Shown: piece by piece, positions 21,801 through 29,480 of the stretch
Layout of the letters: every line of letters begins with the position of its first letter
How positions within the stretch are numbered: position 1 is the first letter of the stretch
Assembly: GCF_019175285.1 (NCBI RefSeq)
Contig: NC_056523.1
Coordinates: forward strand, 208,272,442 to 208,336,441
DNA length: 64,000 nt
DNA from: Sceloporus undulatus
Taxonomy: Eukaryota; Chordata; Lepidosauria; Squamata; Phrynosomatidae
Reading direction: 5' to 3'
Made by a program: the position numbers and the translations under genes
Notes under the pieces: model-generated
Told to the model about the DNA's origin: nothing
The model's input: the letters and a program-made list of their open reading frames with translations, nothing else
Databases searched by the model: none

Positions 21801-23780
21801 AATTTTTAACCAAGTCAAGGAAACCCTTCTAGGACCAGAATGTAATCATTTGATTCATTGGGGATTGTAGGATAAGCTTTCAGATTTGAACATTCACATT
21901 TACCCCGGAACTTTCCCGCACTTGCTAGTCTCATCTTGAAGATTTTCCCCAGCTAGGCTTGAAAGCTTCACCCAACCTTTTGTAAGCAGAGGTCTGATTA
22001 CAAATAGAAGGGTAGGCCTCATCTACAAACTTTTGATGCTTACATCCATTTTGGCTAGTAAAAAGTGAGAGTTTCACATCTGTTCTTTTCAGGCTATGGA
22101 TGCACTCAGCTTGCCGATGACCTTCGGGCGCAATTGGAGCTGGCTCAGAAGAAGGTGCATGACTTCCAGGAAGGAGAATTGTTGAGAGGAAAACAGTGTG
22201 AACCAAAGAGAAGGATTATGTTCAACTTAAACGAGCCCAGGTACTACATGTGGTTGTCATACGTGGCTAGCCATCTTGGAGGCGTCCTGCCTGATGCCTG
22301 TTACATTTATTCAGTGTACTCTTGGCTCATCCTTTCACCACTGCTTTGGTTTCCACCTCTTTGGCATCTTTGCCCTCTTCGGACAATGGCTCTTCCATCG
22401 CCCTCCCCGTTTTGTTCTCCTCCATAGAATGGTTGTGAATGCCCATGTAAAAACGTCTTGTAAGGCCACAGATCTATTTTTATCCAGCATTTGCTCGCCA
22501 CTGAGTACCTGCCACGAGTCTTATAACTGGGGAATAAGGGCAGTGACCCTCCCTGGTTAATTTGTCTGCCATATCTGGGTCGTTCAAAAGTTTCTACTGC
22601 CTGTAGAGGATTCATTTTCATTAGCTATAAACTAGTTTATCTTTAGCAATTTATCTAAGAAAAGAGTGAGCCAATGTGGCAGGTGTTTCAGACTTCAATC
22701 CACATCATTCTTCACCATCGGGCCATCATTGGCCTGGGCTAGTGAAGTTGTATTGAACTCCTCTTGCATATCCCTCCTCCCATTTTCAGGCATCAATACT
22801 GGATTGATGCTTCTTGAGCATTATGGAGTGTTCTGTGTTCCGTATGTTCATCTTGAAGTTATTCTTTTGGGTATAAATGAGGAGGGCAGCTGATTTTGTG
22901 ATATCTATGACTACTAATTCCCTTGCTAGCTGTCTTGCATGCTTTTCCTGGCAAGGCGTGCTAGCACCAATAGAGTACACCATTTTCAATCAGTGGGATT
23001 TACCTATGTAATGTGTGAGGGTAATTGATTTGTGGGTCTGCTTTGGTTGGGACTAGCCAAAATGGATTAGGCCCTAATGTTGGCTGGCTAATATTTCCCG
23101 CAGGAAGGATATCTCCAGGTAGAGAGGAAGCTGGGAGACAACAAGGAAACCTGACATGGTTCCCAAATGTGATGCATCTAGGAGGATGATTACGATTTCA
23201 TGGTAGGCAACATGCTGCTGAAGTCTCCTGCGATGATGGGATTTGACCTAGCTAAATTTAGGTTAAGCATTGTCTTGTAGGATAGAATTTCCTCAACAGT
23301 ACCATGGAATAAATTTACAAAGTATAGTTGCGCCTGTATTGGCCTCTTGTAGAGGGGCGTGATATAAATAAATAAATAAATAATAAATAAATAAATACAT
23401 AAATAATAATAATTAATTCAAACAAACACTCTGTAAAGCTTTTTTCATGTGTAGGTTGGATATTTTATATCAGGTTGACGTTTTCTAGCTTTGTATTGTA
23501 AAGAATTTAGCATAACTTGTAAGGAGTAGACGATGAGAACTTGACCTCATGATGAGCCCCATTCTCTCCCCCGTCTTAACCCATCCAATTTCTTTTCCCA
23601 AGGCCCGCTAACGTGCCCCTGCTGCAAACATGCGCAAGACGGATGCGTGTCCACTAAGTCTTCCACCTTTTGCTTTGGAATGTGTGAAAACCGGTATGAC
23701 ACCCGGCAGCGCAAATTTCCTAAGTGCAATGCTTCTTTTGGGGCCAAGATCTCCACCTTATCTACATGGCGGCTGCCCAT
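691..23780 (+). CDS. RNF20: RNF20 (BRE1A), E3 ubiquitin ligase for histone H2B, C-terminal two-thirds in 15 exons
   Basis: RNF20 works with RNF40 as a nuclear RING E3 ligase that monoubiquitinates histone H2B on its C-terminal lysine (K120 in human) with UBE2A/B, supporting transcription elongation and H3K4/K79 methylation. Fifteen exons encode, in order, long coiled coils (e.g. [57 protein letters not shown]), an Arg/Glu-rich linker, more coiled coil, and a C-terminal RING with a CPCC motif and YDTRQRK. The motif [17 protein letters not shown] and the RING wording match RNF20, not the paralogue RNF40. N-terminal exons lie left of the window. Exons 1-6 here are open and in phase; exons 7-15 contain many small indels, read as sequencing error. 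GRIN3A follows in convergent orientation, as in other tetrapods. Confidence 0.95.
810..2071 (+). other. RNF20: RNF20 intron between e1 and e2
   Basis: Non-coding. It holds a truncated copy of the palindromic 'GGCCAAAATAAAGC' MITE at about 1347-1450, and a pyrimidine tract before the acceptor. Nothing else is recognised. Confidence 0.6.
1347..1450 (+). mobile_element. Fragment of palindromic MITE family P (half element)
   Basis: GGCCAAATAAAGCGG, then GGCATGGTGTTTAGATGACA, then GAAGCTGCACCAAGGC run in the same order as the left arm of the full copies at 8649-8882 and 55521-55752. The right arm is not recognisable, so this copy is truncated or rearranged. Confidence 0.55.
2072..2218 (+). CDS. 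RNF20: RNF20 exon e2
   Basis: Acceptor tttgctgcag, donor gtaagc. The exon is 147 bp, a whole number of codons. It begins [19 protein letters not shown], continues with [20 protein letters not shown] and ends LADVLER. This is the best RNF20 diagnostic in the left part of the window. Confidence 0.95.
3405..3490 (-). mobile_element. CR1/L2-type LINE 3' end fragment
   Basis: On the + strand a (TTTA)n tract is followed by ATGCCGCCTTTCTCCCAGAA and an 'AAGGCAGCTTACAA' motif. This is the usual reverse-complement look of a reptile CR1/L2-group LINE 3' terminus with its short tandem tail. Confidence 0.5.
3594..3800. mobile_element. Tigger-type MITE, about 207 bp
   Basis: The left end CAGTCCTCCCTCTGTTCTCG mirrors the right end, CGCGAAAACAGAGGGTCAAC then T. 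A TA lies just before the left terminus. Internal text such as CCCTCGCTTATGCACGAGCG is CpG-rich. TIR sequence and TA target fit Tc1/mariner-Tigger non-autonomous elements. Confidence 0.65.
4036..4113 (+). CDS. RNF20: RNF20 exon e3
   Basis: Acceptor tttgcag, donor gtaaac. The 78-bp exon encodes [17 protein letters not shown] and TITINSRK after an initial V. This glycine-rich stretch is specific to RNF20 rather than RNF40. Confidence 0.95.
4224..4343 (+). CDS. RNF20: RNF20 exon e4
   Basis: Acceptor gtttatag, donor gtataag. The 120-bp exon encodes [20 protein letters not shown] and [17 protein letters not shown], a continuous coiled coil. Confidence 0.95.
4344..5846 (+). other. RNF20: RNF20 intron between e4 and e5
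   Basis: Non-coding. No recognisable repeat or gene apart from a short G run near 4577-4586. Confidence 0.5.
5847..6026 (+). CDS. RNF20: RNF20 exon e5
   Basis: Acceptor ccatccag, donor gtaaag. The 180-bp exon encodes [20 protein letters not shown], then [20 protein letters not shown] and ...RQVELIE. It matches RNF20 closely. Confidence 0.95.
6027..7037 (+). other. RNF20: RNF20 intron between e5 and e6
   Basis: Non-coding. It contains one copy of the MER8-like Tigger repeat (about 6430-6763). Nothing else is recognised. Confidence 0.55.
6430..6763. mobile_element. MER8-like Tigger non-autonomous repeat, copy 1
   Basis: The ends mirror each other: CCCTTATCTGGAATTCTGAA at left, and TTTCTGGTCACAAGCC then TTTTGGATAAGG at right. 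The body carries ACCCCTTTGCTTTCTG, TATACAAACCC and CAAAATTATTGTAAATA, shared in order with copies at 12991-13283, 36330-36650 and 52108-52427. It resembles the mammalian MER8/Tigger type from memory. Confidence 0.65.
7038..7173 (+). CDS. RNF20: RNF20 exon e6
   Basis: Acceptor cttgccag, donor gtacatt. It encodes [20 protein letters not shown], then [20 protein letters not shown] and ANEQA plus one base. This is the most conserved coiled-coil block of the family. It is the last exon before the error-rich stretch. Confidence 0.95.
7174..8256 (+). other. RNF20: RNF20 intron between e6 and e7
   Basis: Non-coding. It holds the 405-bp MITE at 7389-7793 and no other recognised element. Confidence 0.55.
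7389..7793. mobile_element. MITE with ACCATATATACTC-type inverted ends, about 405 bp
   Basis: The left end CCATATATACTCCCCTCTAA and the right end CTTATAGTTGAGTTTATATGG are inverted relatives, and both flanks carry TA. 'GTCGACTTAT' recurs near both ends. TA flanks suggest Tc1/mariner mobilisation; similar 'tatactc...ataagtcga' repeats are widespread in vertebrates. Confidence 0.6.
8257..8377 (+). CDS. RNF20: RNF20 exon e7 (first exon with frame damage)
   Basis: Acceptor atgtag, donor gtagga. It starts in frame [12 protein letters not shown] (G completed from e6) and ends [14 protein letters not shown]. Between these, SSLQNHNHQLKGE is blurred: a compensating shift around 8291, then one missing base near 8318 that creates an in-frame stop. 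Length is 121 bp where 122 is expected. Read as sequencing error. Confidence 0.85.
8649..8882. mobile_element. Palindromic MITE family P, full copy of 234 bp
   Basis: Two arms of about 105 bp fold on each other. The left arm reads GCCAAAATAAAGCTGCTTCG, GAGTCACTTTGGAGGTATGG, then CAGTCCAAGGACTGGAG at the centre. The right arm returns through ATACCATACCTCCAAAGTGA and GTTTTATTTTGGCTGTCTG. The outer ends are GGCC-type. Flanks share CAGAG imperfectly. There is no coding capacity. Superfamily unknown. Confidence 0.8.
9064..9345. repeat. CpG-rich repeat-like block
   Basis: Base composition jumps from AT-rich to CpG-rich, with motifs GGCGCGGGACAACTGCCCCG, CTTAAGCGCCGCAGGGCGGC and GCGGTGCCCAATGGCGGGAC. 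'CAATGGCG' recurs several times. No open frame or exon homology is seen. Probably a young unclassified repeat; an unmethylated CpG island inside the intron is less likely. Confidence 0.4.
9533..9580 (+). repeat. (TTTC)n microsatellite
   Basis: Near-perfect TTTC tetranucleotide tract with one TTTTTC interruption. Confidence 0.9.
10122..10525 (+). CDS. RNF20: RNF20 exon e8, Arg/Glu-rich linker
   Basis: Starts around CTCGACCCGTTCCCGAGTGG (expected TR.RSGSALL) and runs through [20 protein letters not shown] into a nearly pure purine block encoding RE repeats, then KQKLK-like, HDDGRKK-like and QLKAD sequence. Both splice sites are blurred: no AG directly before the start, and the donor reads ttagtaag. 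Several frame changes occur inside the RE block. The linker is low-complexity in all RNF20 proteins, so indels there are also the hardest to call. Confidence 0.75.
10526..11773 (+). other. RNF20: RNF20 intron between e8 and e9
   Basis: Non-coding. It holds one copy of the 'GCATCTGC...CTGCAGAAATAA' MITE family at about 10894-11115. Confidence 0.5.
10894..11115. mobile_element. MITE family B ('AGAAATAAT..GTTTGACACC'), copy 1
   Basis: The left end GCATCTGCGCTGCGCTGGCA then GAAATAATCTGGTTTGACAC faces the inverted right end GGAGTGTCAAACTGGCATAT. The middle has GCCATGGCTGAATGCTATG and GGGAATTGTAGTTTTTGAGA, shared with copies at 34565, 54575, 57537, 58513 and partly 59360. Palindromic and non-coding. 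Confidence 0.65.
11774..11880 (+). CDS. RNF20: RNF20 exon e9
   Basis: Acceptor gagctcag, donor gtactc. Pieces read [10 protein letters not shown], then [10 protein letters not shown] across frames. Compared with [20 protein letters not shown] and the following [17 protein letters not shown], at least five small indels are needed within 107 bp. Confidence 0.8.
11881..12574 (+). other. RNF20: RNF20 intron between e9 and e10
   Basis: Non-coding. Short C and A runs near 11960-11980; otherwise nothing recognised. Confidence 0.5.
12575..12723 (+). CDS. RNF20: RNF20 exon e10
   Basis: Acceptor cactgcag, donor gtgagc. It encodes [17 protein letters not shown]-like, then KKMA.EDALRKIRAVEE and [12 protein letters not shown] across several frames. 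Small indels break the frame at several points. Confidence 0.8.
12991..13283. mobile_element. MER8-like Tigger repeat, copy 2
   Basis: GAGCTCCCTTACCTGAAATG, ATTGCATATACATAATGCAT, GGGATCCAGTCTAAACAGCA and GCATAAACAAAGTTTGTGTA follow the family order, ending TTTTCGGATAAAG. Orientation is opposite to copy 1. Confidence 0.7.
15954..16200. mobile_element. Tigger-type MITE, 247 bp, with TA duplication, inside the LINE
   Basis: Ends CAGTGGTGCCTCGGGTTACG and, inverted at the right, CTGAGGTACCACTG. TA lies directly outside both ends (15952-15953 and 16201-16202), the Tc1/mariner signature. The interior repeats TTCGTAACCCGAA-type blocks and carries CCATAGGCGCTAATGGG, also found in the copy at 437-606. 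Confidence 0.85.
17376..17880 (-). repeat. Two GC-rich tandem units at the LINE 5' end
   Basis: Unit 1 (about 17376-17600) and unit 2 (about 17656-17880) share the order GCACTCCCGGGGCGGTG, GCAGATGCGCACCT, GGTGTGTCAGGA, CTCTCTCACA and CTGGCTTCC, at a period near 280 bp. GC content is far above the flanks. Tandem promoter monomers at LINE 5' ends are known in several LINE families; that reading is an inference here. Confidence 0.65.
18029..18235 (+). CDS. RNF20: RNF20 exon e11
   Basis: Acceptor atttacag, donor gtgagt. Pieces read [28 protein letters not shown] and [13 protein letters not shown] across frames. A missing segment and several small indels separate them. Confidence 0.85.
18365..18486 (+). 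CDS. RNF20: RNF20 exon e12
   Basis: Encodes [20 protein letters not shown]-like, GLRTQALEMNKRK across frames. Donor gtaagt is intact; the acceptor reads ctcttgg, apparently an AG with the A missing, consistent with base-call error. Confidence 0.8.
21375..21510 (-). mobile_element. tRNA-type SINE fragment
   Basis: TGTGCCTTCAGTTGTTTCTG, ATGGTGACCCTAAGGGAAAC and CTATCATGGGTTTTCTTGGG are the reverse complement of the 3' half of the SINE seen at 34276-34460. Confidence 0.6.
21535..21680 (-). mobile_element. CR1/L2-type LINE 3' remnant
   Basis: ATTCCTGCCCTTTCCTAG then GGCCTCGAGTGGCTTACAAC resembles the reverse complement of CR1/L2-group 3' ends. Short and diverged. Confidence 0.4.
22093..22240 (+). 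CDS. RNF20: RNF20 exon e13
   Basis: Acceptor cttttcag, donor gtacta. Pieces read [20 protein letters not shown], then a shifted VTK.KD-like part and MFNLNEP. It aligns to [20 protein letters not shown] and following RNF20 sequence with several indels. Confidence 0.85.
22241..23103 (+). other. RNF20: RNF20 intron between e13 and e14
   Basis: Non-coding; nothing recognised. Confidence 0.45.
23104..23202 (+). CDS. RNF20: RNF20 exon e14
   Basis: Acceptor tcccgcag, donor gtaggc. The text follows EDISRLRRKLE, KKPDMVP and CDEILMEEIKD across frames, with extra and missing bases. This is the linker just before the RING exon. Confidence 0.75.
23340..23412 (+). mobile_element. LINE 3' end with (AAATA)n tail
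   Basis: AGGGGCGTGATATAAATAAA runs into an (AAAT)n/(AATAA)n tract. A 'GATATAAATAAATAA' ending is the usual + strand terminus of CR1/L2-type reptile LINEs. Confidence 0.45.
23603..23780 (+). CDS. RNF20: RNF20 terminal coding exon e15, RING finger
   Basis: Acceptor tttcccaag. The RING starts ARLTCPCCN-like (GTGCCCCTGCTGC), then KCFHVFCFECV-like, and [19 protein letters not shown]. One zinc-binding cysteine of the usual RKCPKCN reads as phenylalanine, and the usual end FHRIYIG is scrambled. Position of the stop near 23780 is approximate. Zinc binding and E2 contact depend on this domain, so the damage would be lethal to function if real; sequencing error is the simpler reading. Confidence 0.85.
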
Positions 23781-25060
23781 TCAGGGGCTGAAATGCTTCA
23801 GCTACCAAACCCTCTGTATTTGTTACTCATCAGCAGGCTGGATACTGCTCCTCTCTGTCAGCTGTCTTTTGTCCCTCCTGTTTTGTTTTTTTTACAACGG
23901 GACAGATCTGGAAATGGGTTATTTTTGTTATTATTATTTTTTTGTTCCTCCTCCTTTTCTGCTTAAGTTTTGTTTGATTTGCTTTTATTAGTAAATGCCA
24001 ACCCCCAAGGGGTCCTTCTTCATTGCCTTGCCCTTAGGGCTATGTTTATTATGCGAAAATGGCGTTCAGTTGAGACCTGACAACAGCAGTAGTGTGGAAC
24101 AGGCCAGGGTGAATCAGACTGTGCACTTAATACTAGAGAACTGGCTTTGGTTAGTTTAGATGAGCTTTCTTGTGGAACATTTTAAGTTCATTTCCATTTT
24201 CTGTTTTCTAATTAAAGGTGAACACCCAATCTTTCTTGGTCAGAATGTTCCCCTATGTTGTGTGTATTTGTGATTTTACAGTTTGATTGGTTGTGAGCCT
24301 TCAACAGATTATGGGTCCACAGACTTCCTCCCTTTTAATGATTTTTAAGAGCGATCTGTTATAGCATTACATTGCAAGAGAAAAAGAAGGGATGGGAGGG
24401 CTACGTTCTGGTGAAGAACGGGTGGTGCGGTTTAGAATTAGAAACCACTTAAGGTGTTCAAGCTAATCTCTAAACTGGGGCAGATATGCCCAGTGACATA
24501 TAAAAACAAACTTGCCATCAAAGAAGATGTTGCCTCTTGTCTCTTATTTGCACTGTTTGCACCAAGAAGAAAAAAGACAACATAAAAGAGATTGATTCAC
24601 ACCTGCTTGTTAGGCTTCCATACCTTGAAGGAGTGTAATCACCATACAAAGTGGAATCAAGCCTTTGAACTAGAGCTTATGGCCAAAGACACAAGTGGGT
24701 CTCTCTCCTACTTTTTCATGGCTGATGATCACACAAGTGGGTCAAACCGCATGAACCAGAACAAGCATTTGATTCATCTGCTATGTGCCCTGAAAGCGGC
24801 CACTCCTATTGAACCTCTCCTGTACTGGATCTATACTGGGACTAAAAAATCAAACTGGACCTTAAGACTACTGTCCACTGAGAAAACCCCTTTTAGGCTA
24901 GAGTAGAGGGGTTCTGGTAGGAAACAAATAATGGCCAGTATATCAAGATACTTCAGTTCAATTTACGTATCAGATTCCTCCCCCCACCCACTGCTTTTTG
25001 CTATACAATGATCAGTTGAAAGTAAATCTGTGCCAATAAAAATTGTGGTTCTCTGTAGTT
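23781..25060 (+). other. RNF20: RNF20 3' UTR (probable)
   Basis: Unique-looking sequence following the RING exon, with T-rich stretches and no repeat recognised. The end is placed by a candidate poly(A) signal AATAAA at 25035-25040. The 104-residue frame at 24592-24906 looks like chance. Confidence 0.45.
25035..25040 (+). terminator. RNF20: Candidate RNF20 poly(A) signal AATAAA
   Basis: First canonical AATAAA I see downstream of the RING exon on the + strand. A GT-rich element follows (TGTGCATGTAAG near 25147). RNA data are needed. Confidence 0.35.
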
Positions 25061-26294
25061 AGTACGTTCCCCCTAGTATTTTTCCTTTTGATGTTTCTTC
25101 TACTGTTTTTCCAATGAAAAAGTCTGGGGTTTGATGCAGGTATGTATGTGCATGTAAGTTTTTGGGCTGACCACGTTTGAGACAAATGATGAAGCAGCAA
25201 AATTGTCTAAGTGGCTGCTGCTTCAGGGAGGATCAGAAGTGTCTCCAAACTCCCTCTAGAGATCTGTGCACTTTAGGTTCTTGGTATACGGTTGATTTAG
25301 AGAAGTCCTTTTGGGCTTCTGTGACTATTTAAGGAACCATATCTCCATATGAAGTGATCAATCCTGGTCAAAAACTCAAAAAAGACGTGATTGGCAGCAA
25401 GCTCATATGCTCGATTTTTTTTTGTTTTTTTACCCTAATAAGAATTTTAAACAGAATGATCCAAATGACACATTCTAAAATTTGTGCTTTATACAGGACA
25501 ATTGGTCTTGGGTTTCACATTTTTCACTTTCTGTCTTGTTCAAATTGGTAGGGCTTTAAGGGGTTTAACATTGGTGGGATTGCATGAAGGGTGCCAGAGC
25601 ACTCTCTGCAATTCTGTAAGCTTAATAGACAATGCTTTTCACAAATCTGTGAAGCAGGCTGGTATCCTTTGTACTGCAGATGAAATCAGAGAGGAACTTT
25701 GTGAGAGGCATTTCTTCAGGCCACTGAGAGAGCTTAAAGGTGCTCAGATACCAGCGATTGTTTTCAGACTAGGCGGGATACTATCACAGTTTAGAGGCAG
25801 CATTGCTTCCCTCCCATGAAACTGTTTGCTTTAAATGTGTAGCTGTCTCCACCTCTCTGTATAATCCATCTTGTCTTGAACTTCAAGCATCCAAATTGTT
25901 TGGCCGATTAAGCTTGCAGTTATTTTTCTTAACACAATGCACCTTAGGATATTATTTGTGGCTGGTGCTATAGGGTGTGTTTTGATGTTGCACTGAAGCA
26001 TGCGTTTCTTCCTAATTGCTTCACAGACATCTCTGCAGTTTGGTATGCCCCTTCTGAGCAAACAACCAATCAGATGACCCTGGAAAATAGTATACGAAGA
26101 AGGCATAAAGGTCATTGCTATTATGAAAGCTTCATTAAGCTGTTGACAGAGCTCACTTTTTAATCTTTTGTCATCATTCAAAAGCACCTTAGTTACTAAA
26201 AGTCCTAACTTGTTCTGCACTGCCTATGAAGGACTTTCTTTATCTTGTACCTTTTGCTACTCAAGTATGTGATACAGCATGGTGAGACATCTTA

Positions 26295-26640
26295 TTTGAG
26301 GATACAGACCGTCCAAAAAGGGTGGTCTCCCACGCCCTAGTTTGCTGCGCGAGGGAGCCACAGCAAACAACCCGTGTGGCCCCTCGCGCTAGCAAAAAGA
26401 AGAACCCGCAATAAAGTGGTTTTGCAGTTGTGACGCCACCAAGACACCAATGGTGCATTGCGGTGTCACAAAGCCCCAGGATGTGCAGATGCTAGGGTCC
26501 ATCTGTCAAAATGGGGCGGGCCCTTAGGTACATGGCTCCGCCATTTTGACGCCCCTCTCACGTGCGAGGGGCAAGTCACGTCTGGAAGCACCGCCCCTCA
26601 CGACACAGCGTCCCGTAGGGCCCTTGTCTCAGGCCATTGT
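26295..26640. repeat. CpG-rich repeat-like block 2
   Basis: GC-rich island in AT-rich surroundings, with GTTTGCTGCGCGAGGGAGCC, TCTGTCAAAATGGGGCGGGC and TGCGAGGGGCAAGTCACGTC. No frame or exon homology. Probably a young transposon remnant. Confidence 0.4.
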
Positions 26641-28869
26641 TAGCTGCCCTCAGTTAACTCGACTTATGGTGCTCTGCTCAGGTCTTGCAGGACTTGGGCT
26701 GTGGTTCCTTGATTGAGTCTCCATCTGCTATGTTGGTCTTCCTCTTTCCCAATGCCCCCCATCTACAAGCATTAGCATCTTTTCTAGTGAGTCATGTCTT
26801 TTCATGATATGGCCAAAGTATGGCAGCTTCAGTTAGTGATTTTGACTTTTAAGCAGAGTTCAGGCTGATTTGTTCTAGGAGCCATTTATTTGTCTGTGGG
26901 CTTCAAGGTTCTTGACTTTCAAACTCCCATCAGATCTAGGCAGGTCCCAGTGGTCAGGGATGAACGGACGATGTGCGATTAAGACATCTGGAGAGCTAAC
27001 AAGGTTCATACTTTGTATACATTCATATTTTAAATCCTATGCATTTCAGCTGGACTTTAGAGTATCTTTTTTGTTTGAGTGGACAATACAATGTGTGTTG
27101 TTTCCAGTGAACGTTTCATGTGGAAATTTTCTATGTTCACATGATGTTTGCTAGAATATACCACTGATATTATCTGGATATTACCTCAAAAATCGTGACA
27201 TCAAGATGGATATTCCTTAAAAACCTTTTTTTTTACCTCCAGAATGACTTTTGTCTTGTTGACACTAGCCAGCTCTCTCGGCAGTTGTCAAAACATAATG
27301 TAAACTGAGCAGCCTAAACAAATACATATTAAAATTTATTGAAAATTAAAAAAGAAAAGAAAAAAGAACATAAACCACAATCCCATCCAGAGTTTTCACC
27401 CAGAAAAGGAGATTGGCCAAGGGCAACTGTGAGAAATCCATTAAAGACTTCATATTAATTTACACCAAGATGTGCGATTTACTGTGGAGTGCTGGCTTTC
27501 TGCTGGATACTTCAAAAATAAATAAATGCCAACGTACACTGGGAAGAATGGAAAAAGTTGGGCTTTTTGGACTGCGCAAACATAATTGCCTCGTTACTCA
27601 AATGAGAAGGAGATCCTTTCTAGGTCCATGGCCAGCACCCACACATTTTGGATTCCTGGGTCTTGAATGTCTTCCTTATATGCTGCGAAGAGGCCTTCTG
27701 CTGGGATTCAGGGATAGACTGGCCATTTTCATGGGGCTGTGTTCAGATTATCACATAGGCATTAACGGAGCTTTCAAGTCCTGCGGTTATACAGAAGGGT
27801 CAGTTATTGTACTAATCCCCAAGTACACCTGTTATTAACTCTTAGTCAAGGCCCCAAATGCCTGTTACTTTAGTGTGGCACAACTTCCCCAGACTGTTCT
27901 CATGCCATTCCATGCTAATAGTTCTGGCTCTAGGGATGGGTTAAATCTTTTCAGTTCCATGTTTGATAAGAATTTCCAAAAGGAATGTATTATTCAAAAA
28001 TGATATGGGAGAAAAAACTGAACAGTTTGGCTCTCCTGGCCCAGGACTTTGAGTATTTTAACACTTAAAATGGGTGGTGTTCAGTCATATTAGGGTTGTC
28101 ACCTCTTCATTTGCTTGGAGACCATATCTTCAATTAGCAGCAAAGCAGGCAAATACAATATTGCCCTGTTTTGGTAATCATGGTACCAATGGAATTTAGC
28201 CAGTGTAGATGGAGAATTCTACTCCATTTTGTTTTCTGAAGAATTCATTAAAACTTAACATACACTTCTGTATCTTGAATTGGAAAGAACTTCAGATTTG
28301 GGGGGGGGGGGGAATGAACGTTGGGCCAAGAAAGTTCCCCATCCCTATCCAGTCCTATGGTTAGGTTGGATTCCATGGTTGCCTTCCATGTTGGCAGCAC
28401 ATCCCTTAATAAGATACGTACCATTGGTTTGGCTGATAAGTGCATAACTCAGCTGGATTATGTGGGAGAAGAAACAGACATCACCTGGAATAGCATGAGA
28501 GTGCTCAAGGAAACTGGGACCACACAAGTAAAATGGCATGTAAATTAGGCCATACTGGCAGTACTAATTTGCTTGTATAGATGGGGTGGGCGGTGGGCAT
28601 GTGTTGGGTGGAATGGTTTGCCAGTTGATTGTATGCCATACATTGTTTCACCTACTGCTTGCATAGCACCCGCATCAAGAACAGACATTTACAATTGGAG
28701 AGCCAAGCCACCACCGGCAACTTACACAACACATTTCACTGAAGGATACCACTGCGTTTCAAAAACATTAAGCCATAGTGTTGACTTTTGGCCAACCTTG
28801 GACCAGAGGTTCCCCATCACTAGCATAAAACAACAGGTTCTGAGATCATGATGAGGAATCTTAGGCCAA

Positions 28870-28919
28870 ATATATATCTATATATATATATCTATAATGT
28901 ATATGTATGTATATATATC
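28870..28919. repeat. (TA)n-rich microsatellite
   Basis: Imperfect TATATA/TATCTA/TATGTA tract. Confidence 0.8.
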
Positions 28920-29364
28920 ATAAAACTCTGGTAACAGGAAACATCTTAAAATGCTACCATAGATAAACTGTCTGTACCTTTAGAAATGCTTTTAAAAACA
29001 TATTTTTGTTGAAAATGGAATTGCAGGGCCACAGAACCTGCTAAGGGCAACCATGGGATTATTTTTAAAGGCAAAAAGCTAAATCCAATGAGTTTCCCTC
29101 TAAATTAGCTCTATTGAATTCAATGGAATTTGCATTACATATGCATTGAATGAAAGTCCCATTCATTTCAAGAGGTCCTCTCGGGTTGAGACTGATAATT
29201 CCAACTCTTTTCAATGGATCTGTTCTAGTTTTGACTAATGGTGGATTTAGTCTAAAGAACTGGAGGGTAGAGCTGGGTCCTGCCCTGGCAGTTGATTCAA
29301 AGAAATAGCAAAAGAGCAGAATTGTGTAAGGAAATGCAACACTAAATGTCCAGGATGGCAGATG

Positions 29365-29480
29365 TGTGACCTTCTAGATGTTGCCAGATTGCAGTTCCCA
29401 TTCCCCCTCAGCATTGGCTGTGCTGGTTAGCACTGGTGGGAGTTAAAGTCCAAAAACATCTGGAAAGCCGCACATTTCCT
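29365..29480. mobile_element. hAT-like MITE fragment ('AGATGTT..CAGTTCCCA')
   Basis: CTTCTAGATGTTGCCAGATT with AGTTCCCATTCCCCCTCAGC at left, and GTGGGAGTTAAAGTCCAAAA with ACATCTGGAAAG at right, form an inverted pair. It matches a common vertebrate hAT-type MITE layout; see also 61960-62095. Confidence 0.5.

Larger units (their letters stand above)
18487..22092 (+). other. RNF20: RNF20 intron between e12 and e13
   Basis: Non-coding. It holds a SINE fragment (about 21375-21510), a LINE 3' remnant (about 21535-21680), a short (TC)n/(AC)n stretch (about 21715-21765), and otherwise unclassified AT-rich sequence. The open frames at 19369-19823 and 20880-21405 match nothing I know. Confidence 0.55.

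Noticed and set aside
22241-22427. Read-through of RNF20 exon e13 into the intron
   Set aside because: A good donor (gtacta) ends homology at 22240; the downstream open frame has no RNF20 similarity.
8257-23780. RNF20 as a decaying pseudogene
   Set aside because: Introns, most splice sites and synteny are intact, the first six exons are perfect, and damage is mostly small indels confined to one block. Sequencing error explains this better.
27413-27838. 141-residue open frame on +
   Set aside because: No recognisable domain, poor composition, no splice or promoter context; treated as chance.
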